Below, piece by piece: positions 26,633 through 35,563 of a stretch of DNA of 64,000 nt (position 1 is its first letter; each line of letters starts with the position of its first letter). Below the pieces are notes generated by a model that had not been told where the DNA came from, made no database searches, and saw only the letters and a list, made by a program, of their open reading frames with translations. Source of the stretch: JAJXXT01 sp963764465 (lineage in GTDB: Bacteria; Pseudomonadota; Alphaproteobacteria; Acetobacterales; Acetobacteraceae); the NCBI GenBank assembly GCA_963764465.1, contig CAVXSO010000006.1, positions 186,001 to 250,000 on the forward strand, given 5' to 3'. A program made the translations under genes and the position numbers.

Positions 26633-27865
26633 ATGGCGGTGCGCGGTTCGATCGACCTCTGTGACGGCAAGCTGATCGAGGGCTGGGTCTACGACGACGG
26701 CGCGCCGCTGCACCGCTTCACGCTTCAGGTGATGGTGGGCGAGAGCGAGATCGGGACATGCGCGGCCGACCTTTACCGCGACGACCTCGCGGCGGCCGGG
26801 ATTGGCGGTGGCAATGTTGCGTTCCGCTTCGAGGTGCCGCCCTTCGCTCCCTTCGATCCAGCCGAGTTGCGGCTGCGGCTGGTGGGCACCGATGTTTTTC
26901 TGCTGCAGGGCGGCAAGCGTGCAGCGACGCCGAGCCGCTTGGGCGGGCTGTGGATCGATCGCGAGGACTGGATCGACGTTCTCGGGACGAAACACCGGCG
27001 TGGCGAGATCGACGACGAGACGGCGGAGCGGCTGTTCCATTTCGTGCGCGACGGCTGCGTGGTGCTGCGCGGTGCGGTGGACGAGACAACGCTCGCTGCG
27101 GTGAACGCCGCCGTGGACCGCCTCTGGCGGGACCCGCCGGAAGGACTGCTCATCGAAACGTTCGAGCCGGATGGCGCGATGCGCTACATCCCGCCCGAGG
27201 TGGAGTTCCGGTATGGGCGGACCAAGATGCTCGATATCTATGCCCACAACGCGCTGCTGCGCCAGGCGATCGCGAATTGGCCGGCGATGCGCTTCCTCGC
27301 CGCCGTGTTCGGCGAGACGCCCAAGGCATTCCAGTCACTTTATTTCGAAACAGGATCGCAGCAGGCGATGCACAAGGATGCCGCCTACGTCAAGATCGAC
27401 GGCAACCCGCTGGCCCTGGCGGCGACCCGGCTCGCGCTCGAGGACATCGGCCCGCAGAACGGCGAGCTCGAATATTATGTCGGCAGCCACCGCGCGCCGG
27501 CCTTTCTGTTCGGTGGCACATCGAAATGGATGGAAGCGGAACCAGAGGCGCATCCGCGCTTCCTCGAAAACCTGCACGAGGACGCCGTGAAATTCAATCA
27601 CCGGCGCGAGAGCCTTCTCGCCAGGGCGGGCGATGTGCTGGTGTGGCACGCCGATCTCGCGCATGGCGAGGCGGCGGTATCGGCCGAGGGGGGCGCGGGC
27701 CAGATGGGTGCCTCGGGTACCATCGCGCGGCCGTCGCGCCGCAGTCTGGTCACGCATTTCACCGGCGCCTCGTTCCAGCCCTTCTACCATCGCGCAAGCA
27801 CGCACGAGGAACTCGCGGCGCCGTCCTGCGTCTTTGTTTCCCAGTATGGGCCGGTGCTGGGCTAG
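26633..27865 (+). CDS. PhyH-family Fe(II)/2-oxoglutarate dioxygenase with N-terminal GW/YRxDL domain
   Basis: 410 residues in two parts. Residues 4-70 are a small beta-rich domain (IEGWVYDD...LYRDDLAAAGIGGG...FRFEVP) that also forms the C-terminus of the Hint protein at 37937. Residues 105-400 are a phytanoyl-CoA dioxygenase-like cupin with the iron ligands His247 and Asp249 (MHKDAAY) and a distal His344 (LAHG), plus Arg369/370 for 2-oxoglutarate. PhyH enzymes hydroxylate aliphatic carbons; PhnY is a member that acts on aminoethylphosphonate. The gene converges on a PhnZ-like gene, the stops sharing one CTAG. The substrate is unproven. Confidence 0.85.
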   Translation: MAVRGSIDLCDGKLIEGWVYDDGAPLHRFTLQVMVGESEIGTCAADLYRDDLAAAGIGGGNVAFRFEVPPFAPFDPAELRLRLVGTDVFLLQGGKRAATPSRLGGLWIDREDWIDVLGTKHRRGEIDDETAERLFHFVRDGCVVLRGAVDETTLAAVNAAVDRLWRDPPEGLLIETFEPDGAMRYIPPEVEFRYGRTKMLDIYAHNALLRQAIANWPAMRFLAAVFGETPKAFQSLYFETGSQQAMHKDAAYVKIDGNPLALAATRLALEDIGPQNGELEYYVGSHRAPAFLFGGTSKWMEAEPEAHPRFLENLHEDAVKFNHRRESLLARAGDVLVWHADLAHGEAAVSAEGGAGQMGASGTIARPSRRSLVTHFTGASFQPFYHRASTHEELAAPSCVFVSQYGPVLG

Positions 27866-28443
27866 AATCCGCCGCCGACCGCTAAGCGCGGCTGGAGGCA
27901 GCGCGCGACGGCGGGCATGAAATGCGCGACCGGCGGGGTTGCGAGCCCCGCGATCTTCGCCGCCTCGTCGTAGCGGCGCAGGCGCACCGCATCCGCGGCG
28001 CCTGGGAGGGCGGTGAACGAATCGGCCTCCTCCGGTGCCATCGGCCCCCCCTGCAGCGCCAGGCTGCGCACGGAATCCGACGAGAGCCGGGCAAAATAGT
28101 CCGGCTCCGTGGCGCAGAGGTAGCGCTTGGCGGCGACGTGCAGGCGAACCGGCTCCGCCACCTCGGGGCCGAACCAGCGGCGGAGGAATTTCCAGCCGAG
28201 ATTCTCGTGATGGTCGTCGATGCCCTCGGACGCCGGATCCTCGCCGAGATGGTGCACGAGATGGCCGATATCGTGCAGCAAGGCGGCGGCGATCATCGCG
28301 TCCGGCCCGCCATCGCGCTCGGCCAGCCATGCCGCCTGCAGCGCGTGCTCCTGCTGCGACAGATCGGCGAGGCCATAGCGGCCGGAAGCGCGTTGCTCGA
28401 GCAAATCCTGGATCGTGGCGAGGGGATCGGTGGGATTGGCCAT
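27862..28443 (-). CDS. HD-domain diiron oxygenase, PhnZ/TmpB-like
   Basis: 193 residues from ATG 28443 (ATG 28455 would add four). HD-domain metal residues are found at positions close to those reported for the mixed-valence diiron oxygenase PhnZ (H34, H58, D59, H80, H104, D161): here H33 (QQEH), H57/D58 (LLHDIGH), H79 (DDHH), H102 (RLHVAAKRY) and D159 (RRYDEA). The LHVAAKRYLC segment, with a Lys that in PhnZ contacts the phosphonate, and QGGPM are typical of the phosphonate-degradation HD oxygenases. These cleave the C-P bond of an alpha-hydroxylated phosphonate, releasing phosphate. Partner hydroxylase: the convergent PhyH gene (inference). Confidence 0.8.
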   Translation of the reverse strand: MANPTDPLATIQDLLEQRASGRYGLADLSQQEHALQAAWLAERDGGPDAMIAAALLHDIGHLVHHLGEDPASEGIDDHHENLGWKFLRRWFGPEVAEPVRLHVAAKRYLCATEPDYFARLSSDSVRSLALQGGPMAPEEADSFTALPGAADAVRLRRYDEAAKIAGLATPPVAHFMPAVARCLQPRLAVGGGF

Positions 28444-28731
28444 GGCGCGCAGCATAGCGCGCGCCGCGCCGGGCGGGCGGATGACACCGAAATATAAAAC
28501 CTGCCGGCGGCAGACGGATCATTCCGTTACTTGTCGGCCACGGACCGCCGGCCGGGTCGACCGTGCGGTCCATCGCGCAGGGGGCCTGCGGGGCTGGCTG
28601 GCGGGGACAATTCGGCGGAAAGGCGCGCTTCTCCTGGCGGGCAGGCCCGGCTTGACAGGTCTCGGCGTCCGGCGCGCATAGTTCTTGCCGCGCCAAATCG
28701 TTTCGCGAATTGGAAAAGAGGGGAACCCCAC
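28444..28731 (+). other. Divergent intergenic region (288 bp)
   Basis: No gene is seen between the PhnZ-like gene and the MHS transporter. The right half holds the putative transporter promoter; the left half must contain the promoter of the PhnZ-like gene, but no convincing hexamers were found. GAGGGGAACCCC before 28732 serves as the ribosome-binding site. Confidence 0.5.
28652..28682 (+). promoter_or_regulatory. Putative promoter of the MHS transporter operon
   Basis: Perfect TTGACA at 28652-28657 and CATAGT at 28677-28682 (4 of 6 to TATAAT), with a long 19-base spacer. About 50 bases before the transporter ATG. Confidence 0.35.
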
Positions 28732-30015
28732 ATGTCCGCAGCGATGCCGGCCTCCACGATACCGCACGACCATGTCGCCGCTCGCCGCGCCGTGGCGGCG
28801 GCGGCCATCGGCAATGTCCTCGAATGGTACGATTTCGGCGTGTACGGCTTCTTCGCCACCGCGATCGGCACGACGTTCTTCCCTTCGGGCAACGCCACGG
28901 TGTCTCTGCTCGCCTCGTTCGCGGTGTTCGGCGTCGGGTTCCTGATGCGCCCGCTGGGCGGCATCATCATCGGCCGCTACGGCGACACGCATGGCCGGCG
29001 CGCGGCCCTCACGCTCACCATCATGACCATGGCGTTCGGTACCGTGCTGGTCGGGGTCCTGCCGGGCTACGACAGCATCGGCGTTGCCGCGCCCGCGTTA
29101 CTGGTGGTGGCGCGGCTGATCCAGGGCTTCTCCGGTGGCGGCGAATGGGGCGGCTCGACCGCGTTCATGGCTGAGTGGGCGCCGCCCGGAAAGCGCGGCT
29201 GGTACGCAAGCTTCCAGCAGGCATCCATCACGCTGTCGCTGATGCTCGGCTCGGGCACCGGTGCGCTCTTCACCTCGCTGCTCGGGCCCGAACAGATCAC
29301 CGCCTGGGGATGGCGCATTCCGTTCCTGCTCGGCATCGTTCTCGCCCTCGTCGGTGGCTATCTGCGCCGAAACGTCGAGGAGACGCCGGTCTACCGCGCC
29401 GCAGACCGTACAGCGCTACCCGAGCCCGGTGTCGCGATGCGCGCGGCGCTGCGTGCCTTCGGCTTCACCATCCACTGGACCGTCGCGTTCTATATCCTGC
29501 TCGCGTACATGCCGACCTTCACCCACCAGCACGCGGGTGTCGGCGGTGCCGCTGCGCTTTGGGCCAACACGATCGGCCTGGTGCTGATGACCGTGCTGAT
29601 CCCGATCTTCGGGCGGCTCTCCGACCGTGTCGGACGCCGGCCGCTGCTGCTGCTTTCGTGCGGGTTCTTCGCGATTGCCACCCTGCCGGCCTTCATGATC
29701 ATCAACTCCAAGCCTGGGCTCGGCGTGCTGATCCTGATCCAGCTCGTCTTCGATGCGGCGATCGCGCTCTTCTCCGGCGCGGGGCCGGCCGCGATCGTCG
29801 AGATGTTCCCGACGATGAGCCGCTCAAGCTGGATGACACCTTCCTATGCGCTGGCCGTCGCGATCTTCGGTGGCTTCGCGCCATTCATCGCGACCTGGCT
29901 TATCCACAACACGGGTTCCGCGCTGTCGCCGTCCTGGTACGTGATGGGTGCTGCCATGGTGAGCTTCATCGTCATCTGGCGCATGCCGGAGACGGCGCAC
30001 CAAGAGCTGCGCTGA
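28732..30015 (+). CDS. MFS transporter, metabolite:H+ symporter (MHS) family
   Basis: 427 residues from ATG 28732 with about 12 membrane helices. Family marks are AIGNVLEWYDFGVYGFFAT in helix 1, the GRYGDTHGRR loop between helices 2 and 3, and the second-half repeat GRLSDRVGRRPLL. MHS carriers import carboxylates such as aromatic or dicarboxylic acids, ectoine/proline or ketoglutarate. An 8-base gap to the SDR gene suggests that it feeds the following CoA/aromatic pathway. Confidence 0.9.
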   Translation: MSAAMPASTIPHDHVAARRAVAAAAIGNVLEWYDFGVYGFFATAIGTTFFPSGNATVSLLASFAVFGVGFLMRPLGGIIIGRYGDTHGRRAALTLTIMTMAFGTVLVGVLPGYDSIGVAAPALLVVARLIQGFSGGGEWGGSTAFMAEWAPPGKRGWYASFQQASITLSLMLGSGTGALFTSLLGPEQITAWGWRIPFLLGIVLALVGGYLRRNVEETPVYRAADRTALPEPGVAMRAALRAFGFTIHWTVAFYILLAYMPTFTHQHAGVGGAAALWANTIGLVLMTVLIPIFGRLSDRVGRRPLLLLSCGFFAIATLPAFMIINSKPGLGVLILIQLVFDAAIALFSGAGPAAIVEMFPTMSRSSWMTPSYALAVAIFGGFAPFIATWLIHNTGSALSPSWYVMGAAMVSFIVIWRMPETAHQELR

Positions 30016-30022
30016 GGCGGGG

Positions 30023-30778
30023 ATGAGCGCCGGAAAGGTCGCCGTCGTCACAGGCGGCGCAAGAGGAATCGGGCGGGCCTGCGCGCTGGCGCTGGCCCGC
30101 GCCGGGTTCGACATCGCCCTCGTCGATGTGCTGGAGCCGGAGATGGCACGCACCAGGGGCGAGATCGAGGCGTTGGGCAGGCGCGCGATGACCTGTGCCG
30201 CGGATGTCTCGGATTTCGCCCGCGCGCTGGAAGTGGCCGAGGCGGTTCATGCCGGCCTCGGGCGTATCGATGTGCTGGTGAACAATGCCGGGCGCGCGCA
30301 ACCCAAGGGCATCCTCGAGATCAGCGAGGCGGAGTACGACACCACGCTCGCCGTCAACCTCAAGAGCTGCTTCAACTATATCCGCGCGATCGCGCCGATC
30401 ATGCTGGCGCAGGGGGGCGGCAGGATCATTTCGATGTCGTCACTGAATGCCCATTCCGGAGGCGTCACGGCGGCCGTGAGCCGTTTCGCCTATGCCTCCG
30501 CCAAGGCGGGCATCATCGGCATGACGCGCGCGCTTGCCAAGGAACTCGGCCCCACGATCCTGATCAACGCGATCTGCCCGGGCTTGATCCGCACCGAGCT
30601 TGCCAAGAACCACGTGATCGTGGAGCGCGGTGAAGCGATCGCGCGGGACGGGATCGCGCTGCACCGCGTCGGCACCACGGACGACGTGGCGCAACTTGTC
30701 CTGTTTCTGGCCGCGAGCGAGCCCTGCTTCATCACCGGCCAGGATTTCAAGGTGGACGGGTTCCAGTACAACATGTGA
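30023..30778 (+). CDS. SDR-family oxidoreductase (FabG-like)
   Basis: 251 residues. Classical short-chain dehydrogenase: TGGARGIGRA cofactor loop (residues 10-19), LVNNAGRAQP, catalytic Ser in SMSSLNAHSG, and YASAKAG carrying the Tyr-x3-Lys pair. The Asp after strand 2 (LVDVLE) favours NAD over NADP. In this operon it probably oxidises a hydroxyl on a ring or acyl intermediate between uptake and ring cleavage. Confidence 0.88.
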   Translation: MSAGKVAVVTGGARGIGRACALALARAGFDIALVDVLEPEMARTRGEIEALGRRAMTCAADVSDFARALEVAEAVHAGLGRIDVLVNNAGRAQPKGILEISEAEYDTTLAVNLKSCFNYIRAIAPIMLAQGGGRIISMSSLNAHSGGVTAAVSRFAYASAKAGIIGMTRALAKELGPTILINAICPGLIRTELAKNHVIVERGEAIARDGIALHRVGTTDDVAQLVLFLAASEPCFITGQDFKVDGFQYNM

Positions 30779-30788
30779 AGCTTTCGCG

Positions 30789-30824
30789 GGGCCAGGCGCG
30801 AGTGATGGGCCAGGCGCGAGCGAT
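30789..30824 (+). repeat. Tandem 18-bp duplication
   Basis: Two adjacent copies of GGGCCAGGCGCGAGyGAT (30789-30806 and 30807-30824) differing at one base (T/C). They lie in the SDR-dioxygenase gap, 39 bases before the dioxygenase start, and probably arose by replication slippage. The unit lengthens the leader of a frameshifted gene. Confidence 0.8.
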
Positions 30825-30862
30825 GCGCGTTCGCGGCGCCGGCGGACCCCGGAGGAGGCGAT

Positions 30863-31925
30863 ATGGGCCTGACGGACGACACGCTCACCGGCGCGGCGCG
30901 GGCGCAGATGGCGCAGATCCGGGATGCCAGGCTGCGCGAAGTGATGGACTCGCTGGTGCGCCACCTGCGCGCTTTCGCGCGGGAGGTGCGGCCGACCCCG
31001 GATGAGTTGCTTGCGGGGATCCGCTTCCTTGCCGAAACCGGCGCGCGCTGCGACGTGATACGCCAGGCGGGCATCCTGGGTTCCGACGTGATCGGCCTCT
31101 CGGCGCTCATGAACCTGATGCACGACACGACGGCCGAGGCCGAGGGCACCGTCTCAAGCCTGCTTGGCCCGCTTTTTCGCGAGGACGTGCCGGTACTGCC
31201 GGCCGGCGCATCAATCGTGGCGGCGGCGCATGGCGAGCAGATCGTGTTGCACGGGCGGGTGCTGGATGCCGGGGGAAAGCCCGTCGCCGACGCCATGCTG
31301 GATATCTGGCAAACCAACGAGGATGGCCTCTACGACGCGGAATTCGCCGCGGATGGCACGCCGCCGATTGACATGGGTGGACGCTTCCAGACGGACGCCG
31401 CGGGCCGCTACCTCGCGCGCACGGTGCTGCCGCGCGACTACTCGATTCCGGTGGACGGCCCGGTCGGCAGCCTGGTTCGCACGCAGGGGCGGCACGGGTT
31501 TCGCCCGGCGCACATCCATATGCTGGTGACGGCGCCAGGGCCACCGCGATCTGGTGACCGCGCTCTACATCGCCGACGACGAACATATCGACAGCGATAC
31601 GGTATTCGGCGTGAGCGATTCACTGCAGGTAACACCGGGCGCGCCGGATGCTTCCTCGCCATTTCCGGCGCTGCGCCAGATCGGGTTCGACCTGCGCCTT
31701 TCCACCGGTGAATCCGGCCGCGTCGGCGCCGATCCTGCCAGCCTCGCGGCCGCGGGATGGGTCCGGGGTGTGATGTCCGTCATTGGCCTGCGTGAAACCG
31801 CCATCGCGGACTTGCATGATGTCACGGGTCTGCGCGGCGAGTGCGGGGTGGGCATCGACATGGTTATGCGCACCCCCCGTCCGGAGAGGCGAAGCAACGA
31901 CAGGAACGAACGGAGCAAGCCATGA
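30863..31925 (+). pseudogene. Intradiol ring-cleavage dioxygenase (catechol/hydroxyquinol type), frameshifted
   Basis: Starts at ATG 30863 behind a strong GGAGGAGG. The N-terminal dioxygenase_N helical domain (about 10-110) and most of the catalytic beta domain are normal, with all four Fe(III) ligands: Tyr157, Tyr193, His217 and His219 (RPAHIHM). After residue 226 an extra base at about 31541 breaks the frame; the family sequence HRDLVTALYIADDEHIDSD continues in the next frame from 31542. As read, the first frame ends at 31711 with an unrelated tail (282 residues). The continued frame runs to 31925, about 75 residues past the usual C-terminus, and overlaps the thiolase start as ATGA. Inactivating mutation or sequencing error. 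Confidence 0.75.
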
Positions 31926-33061
31926 CCGAGATCGTAATCGCCGGCTATCGGCGCTCGCCGTTCCACTTCGCCAACAAGGGTGAACTGGTGAAGACGCGAC
32001 CCGACGACATGGCGGGGGCGGTGGTCAAGGCACTCGTCGCCGAAGCCGGTGTCGATCCCGGCGCCATCGAGGACGTGATCGTGGGGTGCGCGTTTCCGGA
32101 AGCGGAACAGGGCTTCAACGTCGCGCGCATCATCTCCTTCATCGCCGGCCTGCCGCAATCGGCGGGCGGGGTGACGGTGAACCGTTTCTGTGGCTCCTCG
32201 ATGCAGGCGATCCACCAGGCGGCCGGCGCGATCATGATGGGTGCGGGCGAGGCCTTTGTCTGCGCCGGGGTGGAGAGCATGAGCCGCGTCATCATGGGCG
32301 GCTTCAATCCGATGCCGAACCCAGGGCTGATGGAGAGCTTCCCGCAGGTCTACATCTCGATGGGCGACACGGCGGAGAACGTGGCTGCCAAGTACCAGGT
32401 TGCCCGCGCGGAACAGGAAGCCTTCGCCGTGCGTAGCCAGGCCAAGGCCGCCAGGGCGCGGGAGGACGGGCGCCTCGCCGCCGAGATCGTTCCGATTTCG
32501 ACCAGATCTGGCAGCGTTGAGCGCGATGGCTGCATCCGTCCGGAAACCTCGGCCGAGGGGCTCGCGGGGCTGAAGCCCGCATTCCGGCCGGACGGCACGG
32601 TCACCGCCGGCACGTCCTCGCCGCTGACGGACGGTGCCACCGCGGTGCTGGTCACCACCGCCGATTTCGCCCGCGCCCAGGGCTTGCCGATCCTGGCCAA
32701 GATTCGTTCCGTCGCAGTCTCGGGCTGCGCGCCGGAGATCATGGGCATGGGTCCGGTCGGCGCCTCGCGCAAGGCGCTGGCGCGGGCGGGGATCACGGCG
32801 AGGGAAATCGACGTGGTCGAGATCAACGAAGCCTTCGCGAGCCAGGCGATCGCCTCGCTGCGCGAACTCGGGCTGCCGGAGGAGAAGGTCAACCTCGATG
32901 GCGGGGCGATCGCTCTTGGCCATCCGCTGGGTGCCACAGGCGCGCGCATCACCGGCAAGGCGGCGGCCGTTCTCAGGCGCGAGGGGGGACGTTTCGCGCT
33001 CGCAACGCAATGCATCGGCGGCGGGCAGGGGATCGCGACCGTCCTCGAGGCGATTTCGTGA
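31922..33061 (+). CDS. Acetyl-CoA acyltransferase (thiolase, FadA-like)
   Basis: 379 residues with all three catalytic residues of a degradative thiolase: Cys90 in NRFCGSSMQ, His334 in LGHPLGATG and Cys364 in QCIGGGQG; NEAFA is also present. It releases acetyl-CoA from 3-oxoacyl-CoA. ATG 31922 overlaps the upstream reading frame, and its stop overlaps the next start as GTGA (33058-33061). With the HAD/hydratase fusion it makes a complete beta-oxidation module. Confidence 0.92.
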   Translation: MTEIVIAGYRRSPFHFANKGELVKTRPDDMAGAVVKALVAEAGVDPGAIEDVIVGCAFPEAEQGFNVARIISFIAGLPQSAGGVTVNRFCGSSMQAIHQAAGAIMMGAGEAFVCAGVESMSRVIMGGFNPMPNPGLMESFPQVYISMGDTAENVAAKYQVARAEQEAFAVRSQAKAARAREDGRLAAEIVPISTRSGSVERDGCIRPETSAEGLAGLKPAFRPDGTVTAGTSSPLTDGATAVLVTTADFARAQGLPILAKIRSVAVSGCAPEIMGMGPVGASRKALARAGITAREIDVVEINEAFASQAIASLRELGLPEEKVNLDGGAIALGHPLGATGARITGKAAAVLRREGGRFALATQCIGGGQGIATVLEAIS

Positions 33062-35342
33062 TCCGCCGCGTCGGCGTGGTCGGGGCCGGCACGATGGGCG
33101 CCGGCATCGCGGCGCATGCGGCGAACGCAGGTGCCGAGGTGGTGCTGCTCGACGTCGTGCCGGGTGCGGCCGCCAAGGCGGTCGCGGCGATGGCAAACGC
33201 CGATCCGGCGCCGCTGATGCACCGAAGCTTCGCGCGGCGCATCGCGACTGGCGATCTGCCGGCGAATCTCGACATGCTCGCCGTGTGCGACTGGATCATA
33301 GAGGCCATCGTCGAGAACCCGTCCGCCAAGCGCGACCTTTACGCCGCCATCGACGGCGTGGCGAAGCCGGATGCCATTCTTTCCTCCAACACCTCGACCA
33401 TTCCGCTCGCGGCGCTGACTGAGGGCATGGCGGCGGCAAGGGCGCGGCATTTCCTGATCACGCATTTCTTCAATCCGCCACGCTACATGCGCCTGCTCGA
33501 GATCGTGGCGGCACCCATGACGCGGCCAGAGGTGGTGGCGGCCGTGCGCGCCTTCGCCGATCGCGCCATGGGCAAGACGGTGGTGGATTGCCGGGATACG
33601 CCGGGCTTCATCGCCAATCGCATCGGCACGCTGTGGATCGCCTCCGCGCTGCGCCACGCGGTGGAGCTCGGGCTCACCGTGGAGGAGGCTGACGCCGCCA
33701 TGGGTAAGCCGCTCGGCATTCCCAGGACCGGGGTTTTCGGGCTGCTCGATCTCGTGGGCATCGATCTCGGTCCGCATGTGGCCGCGAGCCTGATGGCGAC
33801 GCTGCCCGCGGACGATTTTTACCGCGCGATCTATCGCGACGAGGAGATCGTGACCCGGCTGATCGCGAGCGGACGGACGGGCCGCAAGGCCGGCGCGGGG
33901 TTCTATCGCCGGCAGAAGGGCACGCGCGAGGCGGTCGACCTCGCCACTGGAGAGTATCGCGCGCAGGCGGCTTCGCGGCTCGAAAGTGCCGAGCTCAGGA
34001 CCGCGCCCGAGCTGCTCGCGCATCCGGATCGCGGCGGGCAGTACGCGCGCGCGGTCATGCTCGACGTGATTGCCTATGCTGCCTCCCTGGTGCCCGCGAT
34101 TGCCGAGGGCGTCGAGGACGTGGATGCGGCAATGCGGCTGGGCTACGCCTGGCGCTGGGGACCGTTCGAGCTTGCCGACCGGATCGGAACCGCAACGGTC
34201 GCCCGGATGCTGAGCGAGGCGGGTCGCGGCATTCCGCCCTTGCTCGCGCGCGCGGCGGCGGCGGGTTCCTTCTATCGCACCGAGGGTGGAGGGCGTCTTG
34301 CCCTCGCGCCGGACGGTACCTGGCGGCGCCTGGCGCGACCCGAGGGCGTGATCCTTCTCGAGGACATCAAGCGCATCACGGAACCCCTGCTGAAAATTCT
34401 TCGGCCGCGCTGTGGGACATCGGCGATGGCGTGGCCTGTTTCGAGATCGCGACGAAAATGAACGCGCTCGACGCCGACGTGATGGCGTTGCTGGCCGAAA
34501 CGATCGGGCTCGGCGCCAAGGGCGGCTTCAAGGCGCTGGTCGTCTACAACGAGGGCGAGCAATTTTCCGTGGGCGCCAACCTCGGCCATGCGCTCTCCGC
34601 CGCCAACGGCGCGCTGTGGGACGAGATCGAGAAGCTCGTCGTCGCCGGACAGGCGGCCTATTGCGCTCTGCGCGCGGCGCCGTTCCCTTCGGTCGGCGCG
34701 CCCGCGGGCATGGCGCTCGGCGGCGGCTGCGAGATCCTTCTCCATTGCAGCGCCATCCAGGCGCATGCCGAACTTTACATGGGCCTCGTCGAGGTTGGTG
34801 TCGGGGTTATTCCCGCCTGGGGCGGGTGTGCCGCGATGCTGCGCCGCTGGAAATCGGCATCCGGGCTGCCAAAAGGGCCGATGCCTGCCGTCATCAGGGC
34901 CTTCGAGCAGATTGCGACGGCACAGGTCAGCAAATCCGCCGAGGAGGCCCGAGGAATGATGTTCCTGCGCGAGCGCGATGGCGTCACCATGAACCGCGAT
35001 CGGCTGCTCGTGGACGCCAAGGCGCGCGCGCTCGCGCTGGTCGACGGTTACCAGCCGCCGGCGCTGCCGCCGGTGCGCCTGCCTGGCGCCAATGGCCGCG
35101 GTGCGCTGCGGCTCGCGGTCGAGGCGCAGATGCGGATGGGCCGCGCGAGCGGGCATGACGCGGTGGTGGCGCGGCATCTCGCCTATGCGCTCACCGGCGG
35201 CGAGCGCGATCACACCGAGGATACCGACGACGCGGCGATCCATGCGCTCGAACGCGAGGGCTTCATGGCGCTGCTGCGTGAGCCCGCAACCCTCGCGCGC
35301 ATCGAACATATGCTCGAAACTGGCCGGCCGTTGCGGAACTGA
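33058..35342 (+). pseudogene. 3-hydroxyacyl-CoA dehydrogenase/enoyl-CoA hydratase fusion (FadN-type), frameshifted
   Basis: GTG start at 33058. Residues 1-445 are the NAD-dependent dehydrogenase (GAGTMGAG Rossmann loop; ITHFFNPPRYM; DTPGFIANRIG) with a second C-terminal HAD repeat. At the A4 run 34393-34396 one A appears to be missing: the frame then ends at 34461, while the enoyl-CoA hydratase half (ALWDIGDGVACFE, FSVGANL and GMALGGGCEI oxyanion loops, Glu in GLVEVGVG) continues to 35342. Restoring one A gives about 761 residues, right for the HAD-then-ECH order of FadN-like proteins. Coupled to the thiolase. May be a sequencing error, slippery site or real inactivation. Confidence 0.8.
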
Positions 35343-35563
35343 CGCGGCGGCCTTGCCCGGCCGGCGCACCGGCGACAATCCGTCCTGCTTCCACAACGAC
35401 TTGATTGGCCCGGTCCGCCGGGTGGGGCCACTCCGCATCATACACCGCGACCAGGATCGGTGCCGGGCCAATCCGTGCGGCGCGAGGTGCCGGTCGCGGG
35501 TGCGCCGGCGCCGAGCCGCCCGCCATGGCGCTTCTCCAGTGCCGCGCGCCCGACCCGCGCGGC

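Noticed and set aside
24956..27247. Long open frame (763 codons) on the minus strand across alaS and the PhyH gene
   Set aside because: Crosses two real genes and lacks motifs; typical antisense artefact of high GC.
35263..35526. Minus-strand frame of 87 codons with protein-like stretch (PILVAVYDAEWPHPAD)
   Set aside because: Overlaps the end of the enoyl-CoA hydratase half, has no ribosome-binding site and the rest is low-complexity.
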